Both the position numbers and the translations under genes were made by a program. From Sphingobium sp. 66-54 (GTDB lineage Bacteria > Pseudomonadota > Alphaproteobacteria > Sphingomonadales > Sphingomonadaceae), in contig MKWI01000014.1 of assembly GCA_001899715.1 (NCBI GenBank), positions 1 to 64,000 of the forward strand: a stretch of 64,000 nt of DNA, given 5' to 3'. This document shows, piece by piece, positions 63,219 through 64,000 of this stretch. Every line of letters starts with the position of its first letter. Position 1 is the first letter of the stretch. Under the pieces are notes generated by a model. That model made no database searches. It saw only the letters and a program-made list of their open reading frames with translations, and was not told the origin of the DNA.

Positions 63219-64000
63219 ATGAAGATAGAAGACTGCCATAACGTCGACGACCTGCGCCGGGCCGCACGGGCACGCGCGCATCGGATGGTGTTCGATTATA
63301 TCGACGGCGCGGCCGACGACGAGGTCGCGATCCGCAACAATAACCACAGCTTTCGTGCATTCGAGATCGTCCACAAGGTCTTGACCGGCGCCGAGCAGGT
63401 CGACCTCTCCACCACCTTGCTTGGGCATCGGCTCAAGGTCCCCTTCTTTCTGGCACCATCGGCAGGCAATCGCCTGTTTCACAAGGATGGCGAACGCGCC
63501 GTGGCCGCCGCAGCCGCGAAGGTCGGCACGATCTACTCGCTCTCGACCCTGTCGACCGTTTCCATCGAGGAGATCGCAGCGCTGACCTCCACGCCGAAAT
63601 TCTTCCAGCTCTATGTCTGGAAGGATCGCGGCCTCGTGCGCGAGATGCTCGCGCGTGCGCGCGAAGCCGGTTATGCGGCGATGATCCTCACCGTGGACAT
63701 GCCCATCGCCGGCAATCGCGAGCGCGACAAACACAACCGCTTCACTATTCCGCCCAAAATTACGTTGCGGCAGATTTGGGATGCGCTGCGCGCGCCCCGG
63801 TGGACGCTCGACTATTTCACAAGCCCGCCCATCACTTATGCCAATTACGCCGCCAGAACCAAGGCAACCAGCCTGGCTCGCTTTTTCGAGGAGCAACTCC
63901 ATGCCGGCTTCGGCTGGCGGGACGCCGAGTGGTTGCTGGGAGAATGGAATGGAACCTCCGTTCTCAAGGGCGTGGTCAGCCCCGCAGACGCTGTCCGCGC
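63219..64000 (+). CDS. FMN-dependent 2-hydroxy-acid dehydrogenase, N-terminal part (runs off right edge)
   Basis: The first 260 codons of an alpha-hydroxy-acid oxidase/dehydrogenase, cut by the window end. It begins MKIEDCHNVDDLRRAARARA and has Tyr27 in MVFDYIDGAADDEVA, a conserved active-site Tyr, then PFFLAPSAGNRLFHKDGERAVAAAAAK and YSLSTLST for FMN binding, and FFQLYVWKDR. The YVW and TVDMPIAGNRERDKHN region fits L-lactate or (S)-mandelate dehydrogenase (MdlB/LldD). The stretch LRQIWDALRAPRWTLDYF corresponds to the membrane-contact loop. It would oxidise a 2-hydroxy acid to the 2-oxo acid that the upstream decarboxylase could use. It is the last gene in view. Confidence 0.9.
   Translation, partial: MKIEDCHNVDDLRRAARARAHRMVFDYIDGAADDEVAIRNNNHSFRAFEIVHKVLTGAEQVDLSTTLLGHRLKVPFFLAPSAGNRLFHKDGERAVAAAAAKVGTIYSLSTLSTVSIEEIAALTSTPKFFQLYVWKDRGLVREMLARAREAGYAAMILTVDMPIAGNRERDKHNRFTIPPKITLRQIWDALRAPRWTLDYFTSPPITYANYAARTKATSLARFFEEQLHAGFGWRDAEWLLGEWNGTSVLKGVVSPADAVR

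Overview
The window is about 64 kb of GC-rich chromosomal DNA from an alphaproteobacterium, most likely a member of the Sphingomonadales (Sphingomonas, Sphingobium or Novosphingobium type). This rests on the housekeeping set (the alphaproteobacterial-type glutamate-cysteine ligase, a short NrdA, DUF1345, DUF3297 and DUF983 proteins, many aldo/keto reductases, and Rieske and SnoaL-type catabolic genes) and on intergenic hairpins of a kind common in sphingomonads. No tRNA, rRNA, CRISPR array, insertion sequence or prophage was recognised.

From 1 to about 23 kb the window is core genome: the start of metK, lnt, a VOC protein, a YqaA/DedA-like membrane protein, ubiA, rsmE, gshA, a DUF1345 protein, an aldo/keto reductase, an ArsR regulator divergent from an SRPBCC gene, argG, cfa, rlmN, dnaN, a ferredoxin-NADP reductase, a large PAS-GGDEF-EAL-PilZ protein, a CsgG-like secreted protein and lepA. 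From 23 to 36 kb, stress and maintenance genes (katA, a lipoprotein S41 peptidase, an SDR, a secreted nuclease, a secreted peroxiredoxin, recF, typA) alternate with small lineage genes and repeat-bearing gaps. From 36 to 52 kb come a Kef-type antiporter, a methyltransferase / Rieske oxygenase / Tat-exported aldo-keto reductase group, sthA, a telA-xpaC pair, a gluconolactonase-like gene, a Bcr/CflA-type transporter, an H3TH-domain protein and nrdA.

From 52 kb to the right edge the content becomes accessory and catabolic: a LysR regulator divergent from a benzoylformate-decarboxylase-type ThDP enzyme, a low-GC HEPN-like orphan, an aldo/keto reductase, an aldehyde dehydrogenase, a MarR/HpaR-type regulator, a GMC alcohol oxidase/dehydrogenase, hydroxypyruvate isomerase, tartronate-semialdehyde reductase, and the 5' part of an FMN-dependent 2-hydroxy-acid dehydrogenase that runs off the window. 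Together these can oxidise an alcohol to an aldehyde, a 2-hydroxy acid and a 2-oxo acid, decarboxylate the oxo acid, and pass a C3 fragment to glycerate. The set resembles a mandelate pathway joined to the lower glyoxylate module. Four matches to a self-complementary 12-mer (TTAWCRYGWTAA) lie between the genes of this block and probably mark the MarR regulon.

The most novel-looking items are this MarR-box mosaic pathway, the HEPN-like orphan beside it, the apparent absence of nrdB after nrdA at the junction, a 38-residue Flp-like peptide gene, and operators that overlap start codons (ArsR and LysR). All functions are read from sequence motifs; no database search was possible.
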